Positions 18,377 through 26,760 of a stretch of 64,000 nucleotides of DNA are shown piece after piece. The stretch comes from JAPOUP01 sp965221405. Its GTDB lineage: Bacteria > Pseudomonadota > Alphaproteobacteria > Rhodobacterales > Rhodobacteraceae. A program made the translations under genes and the position numbers. The notes under the pieces were generated by a model, which searched no databases, was not told where the DNA came from, and was given only the letters and a program-made list of their open reading frames with translations. The DNA lies in NCBI GenBank assembly GCA_965221405.1, contig CBDCSE010000002.1, forward strand, positions 2,356,001-2,420,000, written 5' to 3'. Position 1 is the first letter of the stretch. Each line of letters starts with the position of its first letter.

Positions 18377-19999
18377 ATGAGCCGGGAGCGCCTTTACCTT
18401 TTTGACACGACGCTCCGCGATGGCCAGCAGACCCATGGTGTATCGTTCTCCACCGCAGACAAGCTGTTGATCGTCGAACTGCTTGATACCCTGGGCCTGG
18501 ACTATATTGAGGGTGGCTGGCCCGGTGCGAATCCCACCGACACCGCTTTTTTCGAGGACGTTTCACCGACACGCGCCACCTTCACGGCATTCGGTATGAC
18601 AAAGCGAGCCGGCCGGAGCGCTGAAAACGATGATGTGCTCGCCGCAGTGATCAATGCCAATACCCGGGCTGTGTGTCTGGTTGGCAAGACGCATGATTTT
18701 CATGTCGAGACCGCGCTCGGTGTCACACTCCGCGAGAATCTTGACAACATTGCCGCTTCGATTGCTCATGTTGCGGATAGGGGCCGTGAGGCTCTGTTCG
18801 ACGCCGAGCATTTCTTCGACGGCTATAAAGCCAACCCCGAGTATGCCCTTGAGTGCCTGCTTGCCGCTTACCATTCCGGTGCGCGGTGGGTAGTGCTCTG
18901 CGATACCAATGGAGGGACCCTTCCCGCCGAAGTCGCGGAGATCACCGGTGCGGTCATTGCTGCGGGGATCCCCGGTCCATATGTCGGAATCCACACTCAC
19001 GATGATACTGGCAACGCTGTGGCCAATACCCTGGCAGCCGTCGACTCGGGTGCGCGGCAAATCCAGGGAACGCTTAATGGTTTGGGGGAGCGTTGTGGAA
19101 ACGCCAATCTGACTTCGATCATTCCCACCCTTCTTCTTAAACCCCGCTACCGGGAAAGATACAGGACTGACGTAACTCGAACCGCACTTTCGGGTCTTAC
19201 ACGCGCCAGCCGTCTGTTAGACGACCTTCTGAATCGGGTACCGGACAGGACCGCTCCCTACGTTGGCACCTCCGCCTTCGCCCATAAGGCGGGGCTTCAT
19301 GCCAGTGCGATCCTGAAGGATCCCTCGACTTACGAACATATCGAACCAGACGTTGTCGGTAATGACCGACTCATTCCGATCTCGAATCAGGCAGGTCAGT
19401 CAAACCTGCGGAAACGGCTTCTCGAGATGGGACTGGACGTGACTCCCGACGACGGAGCGTGCGGCCGAATTCTCGATCTGGTCAAGCGCAGGGAGGAGCA
19501 GGGCTACAGCTATGAGACGGCACAGGCCAGCTTCGAGCTTCTCGCCCGCCGGGAACTCGGGCTTGAGCCGGATTATTTCGAGGTTGAGCGCTATCGTGTA
19601 ATAACCGAACGGCGACGTAACGCCAAGGGCGAGATCGTTGTGGAATCAGAAGCTGTCGTATCCGTTTCCATAGATGGTTCCAGCAGGACCATCTATTTCA
19701 AGAACGACCATCCGAACAATTTGCATGATGACGGTCCGGTGAATGCCCTATGGCAGGCGTTGAAAGCGGATCTCGGAAGCTATCGGAGGAATGTGGCGGA
19801 GATGCGGCTCGTTGATTTCAGGGTTCGCATCACTCATGGTGGCGCGGATGCGGTAACCCGGGTGATCATCGACTTTTCCGATATAAACGGGCATAAGTGG
19901 TCCACTGTCGGCGTTTCGGCCAATATAGTCGACGCGAGTTTCGAGGCGCTGGTGGATGCCATTAACTGGAAGCTGATCCGCGACGTGGGGATCTCCTGA
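18377..19999 (+). CDS. cimA: (R)-citramalate synthase
   Basis: A 540-residue protein of the IPMS/homocitrate synthase family, CimA type, condensing pyruvate and acetyl-CoA to citramalate for isoleucine synthesis. It starts RLYLFDTTLRDGQQTHGVSF with the catalytic Arg-Asp, contains GADTIEGGWPGANP-like YIEGGWPGANPTDTAFF, the metal site in GIHTHDDTGNAVANT and GTLNGLGERCGNANL, and a C-terminal LeuA regulatory domain (residues about 400-540). Start at 18377 has a GGAAGG site; an upstream in-frame ATG at 18359 is less likely. Complete. Confidence 0.94.
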   Translation: MSRERLYLFDTTLRDGQQTHGVSFSTADKLLIVELLDTLGLDYIEGGWPGANPTDTAFFEDVSPTRATFTAFGMTKRAGRSAENDDVLAAVINANTRAVCLVGKTHDFHVETALGVTLRENLDNIAASIAHVADRGREALFDAEHFFDGYKANPEYALECLLAAYHSGARWVVLCDTNGGTLPAEVAEITGAVIAAGIPGPYVGIHTHDDTGNAVANTLAAVDSGARQIQGTLNGLGERCGNANLTSIIPTLLLKPRYRERYRTDVTRTALSGLTRASRLLDDLLNRVPDRTAPYVGTSAFAHKAGLHASAILKDPSTYEHIEPDVVGNDRLIPISNQAGQSNLRKRLLEMGLDVTPDDGACGRILDLVKRREEQGYSYETAQASFELLARRELGLEPDYFEVERYRVITERRRNAKGEIVVESEAVVSVSIDGSSRTIYFKNDHPNNLHDDGPVNALWQALKADLGSYRRNVAEMRLVDFRVRITHGGADAVTRVIIDFSDINGHKWSTVGVSANIVDASFEALVDAINWKLIRDVGIS

Positions 20000-20562
20000 T
20001 GGAGGAGGGGTTTCACCCTGTAAGGAGATACTGGTCGCGAGAGATATGGCGAGCCAGAGAGCCGCTTGGTTAGCGGGTATGTTGGTGTTTTCAGCCCTAT
20101 ATATGCCCATCACGTGCCCAAAATTCTGGCTACCGCTCCGAGCCGTCGTGTGACGGCAGTCTCCGTGTCGTTGAAGATACAGCCAGCCTGTCTGCCGAAG
20201 CCAATCTATCGACAAGGTCTATCGTCCTGTCCTGATGGAGGTTTAGCGGCGGTGATATTCCGTATCCATGCCAATTCTTTGGGACGCCGCCGAATGCGGC
20301 GGTGGCGTCCCGGCGGGATGGTCACTTCACCGACTCCGGCAGTGACCTCCAGATGCCAAACGTTTGGATTCAGGAGAATTGAGGTCTGCCGGAACTTCGT
20401 TGTTGTCTGGGACGCATGCCGCGAACTCTCTATGCCAAATATATGGGCGCTACGCCCGGGGGCGGGGTTTGGAGGAGGCTCTTGACGCCTCTCAGGAAGG
20501 AGGCAATGTCTGGGAAAAGCCAGTGACGAAACCGATTGCCCGCTGAAAGTGGCCCGGTCCAC
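20000..20562. other. Intergenic region after cimA
   Basis: About 560 bases with no gene I recognise. It holds one strong hairpin at 20281-20311: GGGACGCC pairs with GGCGTCCC, and GCCG pairs with CGGC around an AATG loop. No T run follows on either strand, so an intrinsic terminator is not supported. The promoter of the next gene is not identifiable. Confidence 0.4.
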
Positions 20563-21309
20563 ATGAGTGTTTCCGTCTGCGCAGAGATCGTGCGCCGGGG
20601 CGATCCCGACAGGTTTCTCGCCACGATGGCGACATCGTCACCACTTCGGGCGAGGCTGTTTCCGATCTATGCCTTCAACGTGGAGATTTCCCGAGCGGCC
20701 TGGTTGGTCCGGGAACCGACGATCGCAAGGATCCGACTTCAGTGGTGGCGGGATGCATTGCGGGAAATTGCTGGTGGCGTCGCCATAAGGAATCATGAAG
20801 TTACTGTTCCGCTGGCAGGTGTTCTGGATGCCGAATCGGTGCATTTGCTCGATGGACTGATTGATGCCCAGTGGGGTGGGATCGATCGCGGCAGGTTCCA
20901 AACAGATGCCCATCTCACGGAGTATCTGGATCGGACCGCGGGTAATCTCACCGTAGTCGCCGCCCGCTCGGTCGGTGCTACGGACTCCGAAGACGCAATT
21001 CGGGCGGTCGCCTGGGCATCCGGTCTGGCCAATCTGCTTCTGGCAATCCCGAAACTGAGTAAGATGGGATATGCATCGCTTCCTGACCATTCACCTACTG
21101 CGGTGAGACGGCTCGCGGCGCGGGGACTCGCGCATACCTCCGGTGCCAGCGTACCGTCTCACGCAAAACCGGCCCTTTTGGCGACATGGCGCGCGAATTG
21201 GATTCTGCGCATGGCGTATGATCGGCCGGATCGTGTCATGTCCGGAAACCTGGGTGGATCGGAATTCATGCGTCGGGCAAGCCTGCTTCGGCGTGTTCTG
21301 ATGAAGTGA
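20563..21309 (+). CDS. Squalene/phytoene synthase family protein
   Basis: A 248-residue protein of the squalene/phytoene synthase fold, closest by eye to the small proteobacterial group related to NDUFAF6. The blocks FLATMATSSPLRARLFPIYAFNVEISRAA and IARIRLQWWRDALREIAGG are typical. The second aspartate-rich motif of true prenyl synthases is not obvious, and helix content with ARGLAH and LRRASLLRRV closes the chain. A metabolic role in isoprenoids is therefore doubtful; in mitochondria the homologue helps complex I assembly. I chose the ATG at 20563, ahead of SVCAEIVRRGDPDRF. Confidence 0.8.
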   Translation: MSVSVCAEIVRRGDPDRFLATMATSSPLRARLFPIYAFNVEISRAAWLVREPTIARIRLQWWRDALREIAGGVAIRNHEVTVPLAGVLDAESVHLLDGLIDAQWGGIDRGRFQTDAHLTEYLDRTAGNLTVVAARSVGATDSEDAIRAVAWASGLANLLLAIPKLSKMGYASLPDHSPTAVRRLAARGLAHTSGASVPSHAKPALLATWRANWILRMAYDRPDRVMSGNLGGSEFMRRASLLRRVLMK

Positions 21310-21855
21310 TGGACAGGCATCGATCGCTGTTTCACCCTATTATCCCAGCAATTTAATAAGGATGCGATACCAGTCAGAAATTCGCACGATCAATCTGCAG
21401 GTATCAACAATCGTCCGTTGGATGCGAGAGCGTCCGATAACTCGACAGACCGTCAGCAGGTAAATTCCGGAGAAGTCATTGGAAGTAAGACCAAAAAGTG
21501 TTTCCGAAAAAGCGTTGAAGCGGTTGGCTCGGTCCAGGAAGCCCTTGGGTGAGAATTACCGGAGGGGGGGGGGGGGGGGGGGGGTAATAAAGATCCATGA
21601 ATCAACAGGAAAATCCGTATCGGGCGGGGATTTTCGGTTCGATGCCAGTGATGCGCCGGGGCACGGTATGGTGCAGAATTATCCGTTATCCTGACATGCT
21701 GATATCTTGTGGACTTCCACCTGCCACAGCCTTCCTCGAGCTGCAGCCGGTTCTGCCGGGCCACTCCAGGGTCTCGTCGGGAATGCACCGCGTTATCGGG
21801 GGTATTATTCTGATCGTGATCGAGCGAACGGGCCTGATTCATTTTGAGCCAGCCA
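21310..21855. other. Intergenic region with a poly-G tract
   Basis: About 545 bases between convergent genes. No reliable coding frame. It contains a 21-G run (separate entry) followed by TAATAAAGATCC and a short rightward frame with no recognised motif. No clear terminator for either flanking gene. Confidence 0.4.
21564..21584. repeat. Homopolymer of 21 G
   Basis: An uninterrupted run of 21 G residues, preceded by CCGGA and followed by TAATAAAG. It is far longer than any other homopolymer in the window (next longest are runs of eight). Runs this long slip during replication and sequencing. It lies in a non-coding stretch between two convergent genes, so an effect on expression is not obvious. 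Confidence 0.9.
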
Positions 21856-22284
21856 TTAACCACCGTCGTTTTCAGGTCTCACACGCTCCCGTAGCGACTT
21901 CAGTTCGCCTCGCTTTCGCTTGGCTCGCATTCTTTCAAGCCTCGACTTCAAGGGCGGCTTTGTCGGAGTCCGGCACTTGGGTGCTACCGCCGCCCTGCGG
22001 ATCAGATCAGCCAGACGGTTGCGGGCGATCTCGCGGTTTCTGGCCTGATGACGCGTTTCGTTCACCTGGATCACGATAGCTCCGTCAGCTGTCCAGCGCC
22101 GCCCGGCCAGTTTCCTCAGGCGCGACTTGACCTGTGCTGACAGGCTCGGTGAGCGTATTGCATTGAACCTGAGCTCGACCGCGGTCGCGACCTTATTCAC
22201 GTTCTGGCCGCCTGAACCGCTTGCCCGGACGAACCGCTCGCTGAATTCCCAGTCTTCGATGGATATCGTTTCGGTGATTCTCAT
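21856..22284 (-). CDS. arfB: Alternative ribosome-rescue factor ArfB (peptidyl-tRNA hydrolase)
   Basis: A 142-residue RF-1-like domain protein (YaeJ/ICT1 type) that frees ribosomes stalled on truncated mRNA. The catalytic GGQ is in ASGSGGQNVNKVATAVELRF at about residue 27. The C-terminal tail KSRLERMRAKRKRGELKSLRERVR is strongly basic, as needed to enter the empty mRNA channel. It lacks the codon-recognition domain of release factors. The start at 22284 gives MRITETISIEDWEF; an upstream extension to 22449 is unsupported. Confidence 0.92.
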   Translation of the reverse strand: MRITETISIEDWEFSERFVRASGSGGQNVNKVATAVELRFNAIRSPSLSAQVKSRLRKLAGRRWTADGAIVIQVNETRHQARNREIARNRLADLIRRAAVAPKCRTPTKPPLKSRLERMRAKRKRGELKSLRERVRPENDGG

Positions 22285-22491
22285 GGCTCGGTTCCGGGAA
22301 ATCGAACTGACCGGGGTGTTACCGTTACCTATAGGGCCTCTTGCAGAACTCCGCGGTCGTGCGGTTTTCTGCCTTGAAACGGGCATTTTCTCGACGTCCG
22401 GGTCTGGATATGGAGCCGTCCCCCGGTATGAAAGGGGTGTGATATACACAACATACGGGGAGACGGCCCCATGTCCGTGAGAGAGTTCGTA

Positions 22492-23070
22492 TCAGAGGCC
22501 TGGCACCGGTTCCAGGGGGAACTTCCGCCGTTCCTGGCCGAGGGCGGTCTTGCGCTGTTCGATAGCGGCCTTGAGCGCCTCGATGGCGACCGATCGATCG
22601 ACGAGGCGCTGGCTCCGGAAAGTTTCGGCGAGCGTCTTCGGTATTGTGTACATCATGATTGTAGTCCCACCCATCTTATGCTTCTCGACACCTCCGGAGA
22701 AATAGGGTTCGCGGAACCGGACAGTTCGGATCTTGGGATATGTGATCTTTGGCTCCCAGTCCTTGGCGCCGATGGCGATCCAGACTCGACGCGGAAGCTG
22801 GTCGGTGAGGTCGGTGAGGCCGTGGTAGGCCAGTGCCGATGTGAGGCAGATGACGGCCTTTGGGGCTCGCTTGGCGACTTCAATCAGGGTTTCATGCGTA
22901 TCAGGCACGCTGTCGGGCAGGCCGTAGAGCCCTCGGCCAAGCCGGAGGATGTCTCCGCACCGCGCGAGAGATCGCTGCCGCTGAGACACCAACATCTTCG
23001 AGCTCCCGTGCGCGTGCTGGCGCATGGATCTCGAGGTACTCAAGGAGGCGCTGCCCTCGTGTCGGAGTGC
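22492..23070 (-). pseudogene. AbiEi-type antitoxin (type IV TA), frameshifted and orphan
   Basis: The protein starts with a winged-helix part in one frame (TRGQRLLEYLEIHAPARARE, then VGVSAAAISRAV) and continues in another frame with GDILRLGRGLYGLPDS, LTSALAYHGLTDLTDQLPRR, RTVRFREPYFSGGVEKH and IPKTLAETFRSQRLVDRSVA, all typical of AbiEi. The join is a one-base shift near 22957. The C-terminus stops early at 22492. No AbiEii nucleotidyltransferase toxin follows; the next gene leftwards is arfB. AbiEi is a DNA-binding antitoxin in abortive-infection systems; here it is a relic. Confidence 0.85.
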
Positions 23071-23224
23071 TTGGCACTGATGGATAACCACGGACGGTTG
23101 TGCGTTTCGTCCGAGGGTTTCTAACACACTTTGTTCGCGACTGCCAAGATCGAGGAACTTGGGCCAAACAGCCACTTTTTTGCAAGCCTCGATTCCCAAC
23201 TGAACTTTCGTTCATGACATTTTC

Positions 23225-24300
23225 TCAGATGGCGCGGAGGTGCAACGTCCGTCCGCCGAGCCACGGGAGCCTCTCGTCCGTCTCGAACAGTCCCGCGTCT
23301 GCCAGGAACGGGTTGTATGTGCACCTGCCGTATCTGACGACGATTTCGCTTTCGGTGATGTCCACGGTGGCGGCGGCGTTGACGAACCTGCGGAAGAGCT
23401 GCGCCGGCTTCCGGTTCCCGCACCGGTTTCCGATGCGCCTTGCCAGGATGCGGTAGAGGGACGAGGCCATGACGGTCAGCTGGACGTCGACGTCGACCTT
23501 CATCGGCACCACGGCCGAGAGCGCGTCCATGTGGAACAGGTCGATGGCGTCCGCGATGGTGTTCCCGATCACCATCCGCCGTGCATGGCGATCGATCAGG
23601 TCGCGCGGCGAGGCGACGGTCTGGTTGGTGACCAGCGGCGTCGGCTGTCGTGGCCGAGGTCCCGGACGGTGATCTGGCGGACCGGGTCCGGGCAGTCCCC
23701 GAGCCTGACTGTCTGTTCGGGGACGCGCGGGGTGCGGAAGCGGCGGGCGATGTTGGTCAGGGTCACGCGCCGCCGTCTCTCCGGCGGCTCGGCTGGGAGG
23801 GCGTCGACCAGTCTGGCGGAGCGTCGGTGCAGGGTGAGGAAGCCGATGCCCATGGCGTCGAGCCTGGCCAGGTTGGCGTAGGTGGTCAGCCGGCTGTCGA
23901 ACACCAGTTCCGCGGGCGATCGCCCGGTCCGCGCCTTCCACGCCTCCACGAACCGCAGCACCCCGTCGTTCCGCGCGTCCCTGGCGACGGTGGCGTTTGC
24001 CCAGGCGAAGCCGCGGGTCCCGGCGTCGCGGACCAGGAAGGCGAGGACGCCCTTCCGGTGCCTGGAGCGCTTCGGGACACAGTGCCTCTCGACCAGCGCC
24101 CTGTCGCCGTGACAGGGAATCGTGTGGAAGTCGAGGTCGAAGGACCCCCGCGGCCGGCGGCGGCGAGGGCGGCCACCTGCCGGTGCCAGGCGTCCATCAC
24201 CGTGCCGAGCCTGCGCGGATCGACTTGGAGTCAGCGCGATCGCTGATTCCGGGCGGGACTCGGGACGCCGGCCCACCGTTATCCGCCTGACTGGCGCCGC
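23225..24300 (-). pseudogene. DDE transposase (IS4-superfamily-like), frameshifted
   Basis: Leftward pieces of a DDE transposase lie in three frames: MDAWHRQVAALAAAGRG, then SFDLDFHTIPCHGDRALVER with KRSRHRKGVLAFLVRDA and ELVFDSRLTTYANLARLDAM, then LVTNQTVASPRDLIDRHARR with MASSLYRILARRIGNR and a C-terminal block to 23225. The frame changes near 24140 and near 23660, and the N-terminus is missing. I recognise the FDLDFHTI...FDSRLTTY arrangement from unclassified IS4/IS1634-like transposases but do not assign a family firmly. No terminal repeats were found. Confidence 0.75.
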
Positions 24301-24333
24301 GAGGTGCATTTAGCCCGCATGCTCCACGTCGCG

Positions 24334-24362
24334 TTGACATGGTAAGGAATATTCCTTACGGT
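24334..24362 (+). promoter_or_regulatory. prlF-yhaV promoter with embedded palindromic operator
   Basis: A -35 box TTGACA (24334-24339) and a -10-like TACGGT (24357-24362) are 17 bases apart. Between and overlapping them is a perfect 18-base palindrome, GTAAGGAATATTCCTTAC (24342-24359). The antitoxin ATG follows at 24391 with an AGAAGGAG site. This is the expected layout for autorepression by the AbrB-fold PrlF antitoxin, alone or with YhaV. The operator role is inferred from position and symmetry. Confidence 0.75.
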
Positions 24363-24390
24363 CGTCCGCGGTACAGAAGGAGCGAAAAAC

Positions 24391-24711
24391 ATGTCGATCA
24401 TCCACGAAGTCGCCAAGATGACCGCGAAGGGTCAGATCACCCTGCCCAAGACGATCCGTCAGGCGCTGGGGTTCGATATCGGCGCCAAGGTGGCATTCGA
24501 ACTCCACGAGAACGGACAAGTCGTCGTCAGCCGCGCCGACGCCGAGCATGAAGATCCGGCCATCGGTGCGTTCCTGGATCTGCTCGCCGGCGATATCCAG
24601 GCCGGCCGGCATGTTCAGGCGATCCCAGACGATCTCGCGCAGGGCATGCTCGACCATGCAGAGCGTAAAGCGGGACCGGACGAGGACATCGACGGCGACG
24701 TCGACCTCTGA
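24391..24711 (+). CDS. prlF: Type II antitoxin PrlF
   Basis: A 106-residue AbrB/SpoVT-fold protein. The N-terminal DNA-binding swapped hairpin is AKMTAKGQITLPKTIRQALG followed by GAKVAFELHENGQVVVSRA. The acidic C-terminal half (DPAIGAFLDLLAGDIQ, DEDIDGDVDL) is the part that wraps the toxin in this family. It partners with YhaV, whose ATG overlaps its stop by one base (TGATG). The promoter carries a palindrome (24342-24359) suited to autorepression. It looks intact, unlike its mobile-element neighbours. Confidence 0.92.
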   Translation: MSIIHEVAKMTAKGQITLPKTIRQALGFDIGAKVAFELHENGQVVVSRADAEHEDPAIGAFLDLLAGDIQAGRHVQAIPDDLAQGMLDHAERKAGPDEDIDGDVDL

Positions 24712-25169
24712 TGCAGCGCCACGGATGGACGCTGCTGTTCCACGATTGCCTCATCGACCAGCTGCGCAAGCTCCACAACGCCGTCCAACGCGCACAACGA
24801 CGTGATCCCGCGGGATCCGCATCCAATGCCAACGTCAAGCTGTTCCACGCCTTGAGCCGGCTGATGCTAGAGGTCATCCCGCAGGATCCGTCCCGGGACG
24901 AGTATCGCCAGGGCACCACTCTCGGCCCGCGCCACCGCCATTGGCGACGCGCGAGGATCGGCAGACGGTTCCGATTGTTCTTCCGGTATGACACGAGGGC
25001 GAAGGTGATCGTCTATGCGTGGGTCAATGACCAACGCACGCTCCGCTCATCGGGGAGCAGAACCGATCCGTACATGATCTTCGCCAGGATGCTCACGCGG
25101 GGAAGTCCGCCCGACGACTGGGCCTCATTGGTGAACGTTTCAAGGCAGGATTGGCAGGCGGGGAAGTAA
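24711..25169 (+). CDS. yhaV: Type II toxin YhaV (RelE-superfamily ribonuclease)
   Basis: A 152-residue YhaV toxin, a ribosome-dependent mRNA-cleaving RelE-fold protein. Typical blocks are the N-terminal GWTLLFHDCLIDQLRKL, NVKLFHALSRLMLEVIPQDP, the RRARIGRRFRLFFRYDTRAK strand with conserved basic residues, and IVYAWVNDQRTLRSSGSRTD. The C-terminus FARMLTRGSPPDDWASLV matches the family. Full length and in frame, and coupled to prlF. The pair may stabilise this accessory patch. Confidence 0.92.
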   Translation: MQRHGWTLLFHDCLIDQLRKLHNAVQRAQRRDPAGSASNANVKLFHALSRLMLEVIPQDPSRDEYRQGTTLGPRHRHWRRARIGRRFRLFFRYDTRAKVIVYAWVNDQRTLRSSGSRTDPYMIFARMLTRGSPPDDWASLVNVSRQDWQAGK

Positions 25170-25289
25170 CCGCCTTCAGACTGCGTCGACCCGCGAAGGG
25201 GCGGATGCAAAATCTGACAGCATTTGACCGGAAATCCAGGTCGGAAGCAGCGTCCTGGAGCATCCATGTCTTGAGTCAAGCCCGGACTT

Positions 25290-25500
25290 GGCCTTTTCCG
25301 GGGGTCGGGACCGGGGATTTCCACAGCCTGTCCACATCCCGGCGGCCGCCGACCTGTCCTCCCAGGTGCGCCGGTCGCGCAGGAGCGCGTTCACGGTGAC
25401 GACGAGCTTCCGCATGACAGCGGTCACGACGACCTTGCGGGCCTTGCCCCCCTTGGCCCGGGCCGGAGAAAGCGGACGCCGCCGGGATGCCGGCGCCCGT
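25290..25500 (-). pseudogene. IS110-family transposase C-terminal fragment
   Basis: A short leftward stretch reads ARAKGGKARKVVVTAVMRKL followed by VVTVNALLRDRRTW, matching the end of IS110-family transposases (normally preceded by the RRALYMAAL block). Nothing of the DEDD catalytic domain is present upstream, so only about 50 residues survive. Fragment boundaries are approximate. Confidence 0.65.
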
Positions 25501-25516
25501 GCGCGGCCATTGGGCC

Positions 25517-25933
25517 ATGGAGACAGGACCGCACCACATCAGGGATTTCACCTGCGACGGGGACAGATGCCGGGTCTGCGCCGGCCACACGCCACACAGC
25601 CACGCCTGCATCAGCGATCCCGCCATCGCCATCATCCGCTTCGATGGACGGTTCACGTTCATCCCCGAAGCCAACCGACATTTCGCCGCCCGCAGCCAGG
25701 ACGCGCCTGGCGCCGGGGGCATAAGTGACGGTTCAAGCCCGATAGGCGTCGGGCACGCCGCTGGAGACCATCGTAAATTCCTAACTCTGGCGGAACTTCC
25801 CGAAACTGCCACGCTGCCAACAAGCCAAAGTAGGCTCCATGAATTCGTCACGATACCATCCTTACGGACGCATGGGATCGCTGCGGAATATCACGCATCA
25901 CGCTCTCCGCCTGCATTGATCATCCGTCGATAG
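25517..25933 (+). CDS. Possible small hypothetical protein, unrecognised
   Basis: A 138-residue frame beginning METGPHHIRDFTCDGDRCRV with a Cys/His cluster (CDGDRCRVCAGHTPHSHAC) and DPAIAIIRFDGRFTFIPEA. For the first 60 codons the third positions are mostly C, as in the real genes here, but then the pattern fades, and the end overlaps the convergent transporter gene by 43 bases. There is no family match I know. It may be a fragment of a gene carried by a decayed element rather than a working gene. Confidence 0.2.
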   Translation: METGPHHIRDFTCDGDRCRVCAGHTPHSHACISDPAIAIIRFDGRFTFIPEANRHFAARSQDAPGAGGISDGSSPIGVGHAAGDHRKFLTLAELPETATLPTSQSRLHEFVTIPSLRTHGIAAEYHASRSPPALIIRR

Positions 25934-26511
25934 GGAACCAGCGCCAGCAATGCGACTCCAACCTTGACCATCCAGTCCGCCAACGCCAGTGACAGCCATA
26001 GTGGTGCTGCCGGTCCAACTCCGAGCAGCGGCAGGATCCGGTTTGCCCAGACAACGTCATTCACCGGTTCAAGGAATGCCAGAGGTGCCGAGAATGCGAT
26101 CGAGAAGAACAGGAAAGTGTCAAGCGTCGACCCGACCAAAGTTGAAGCAAGAGGTGCGTGCCACCAGGCATGATCCCGTAACCGGTTGAATGCCGCTATA
26201 TCGACGAGTTGGGCTGTCAGGAATGCCAGTCCTGATCCGAGCACGATGCGGTGCGTCACCAAAGGGCCGAATTCGCCGACTATAAGTGTACCGATGGCGG
26301 AGCAGATGATGCCGACACCGAATCCGGCGTATACGACACGTCTCGCCGCCCTGGCGCCATGCAACTTGTTGATGACGTCCGTCACGAGAAACGCCAATGG
26401 GTAGGTAAAGGCACCCCAGGTCAACCATTCGCCCAATCGAAACTGCACGAGCACGTTCGAGGCCATTACGATAGTGGCCATGGCGAAAACACCGGGGATT
26501 ACGCGGGGCAT
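25891..26511 (-). CDS. Queuosine precursor transporter (YhhQ/VUT family)
   Basis: A 206-residue membrane protein with about six hydrophobic segments. Family hallmarks are ATIVMASNVLVQFRLGEWLTWG near the N-terminus, YPLAFLVTDVINKLHG, AQLVDIAAFNRLRD and STLVGSTLDTFLFF. YhhQ proteins import queuosine precursors for tRNA modification. It stands alone, transcribed leftwards, 249 bases after the mepA stop. The start at 26511 could instead be the ATG at 26481. Confidence 0.9.
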   Translation of the reverse strand: MPRVIPGVFAMATIVMASNVLVQFRLGEWLTWGAFTYPLAFLVTDVINKLHGARAARRVVYAGFGVGIICSAIGTLIVGEFGPLVTHRIVLGSGLAFLTAQLVDIAAFNRLRDHAWWHAPLASTLVGSTLDTFLFFSIAFSAPLAFLEPVNDVVWANRILPLLGVGPAAPLWLSLALADWMVKVGVALLALVPYRRMINAGGERDA

Positions 26512-26760
26512 CGGGTAAGCGGCAGGACAGGGAAAAGTCGAAAATCGGGAGTGGCCGAAGCTACCGCGCTTAAGGTGCTCTGACAGCCAGTTGCCCCAAA
26601 CCGAATTTCAGGGTGATGGTTCGCCGGAAACGGATTCCCTGAACGATTTCCCGGCTGATCCCCTGACCGTCCATTGCGCACGCGAGCGGCATGTTTGCGG
26701 ATCACTGGAGACCCATCGATCAAAGTATCCGTGGTGGCAACGAAGGAAGTGGTATGACGG

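Noticed and set aside
20281..20311. Strong hairpin after cimA as an intrinsic terminator
   Set aside because: No T run follows the stem on either strand and it lies 280 bases past the cimA stop.
22471..23124. Rightward 217-codon frame with a possible ATG and an upstream GGGGAGA
   Set aside because: It is antisense to the recognisable AbiEi sequence and has no family motif.
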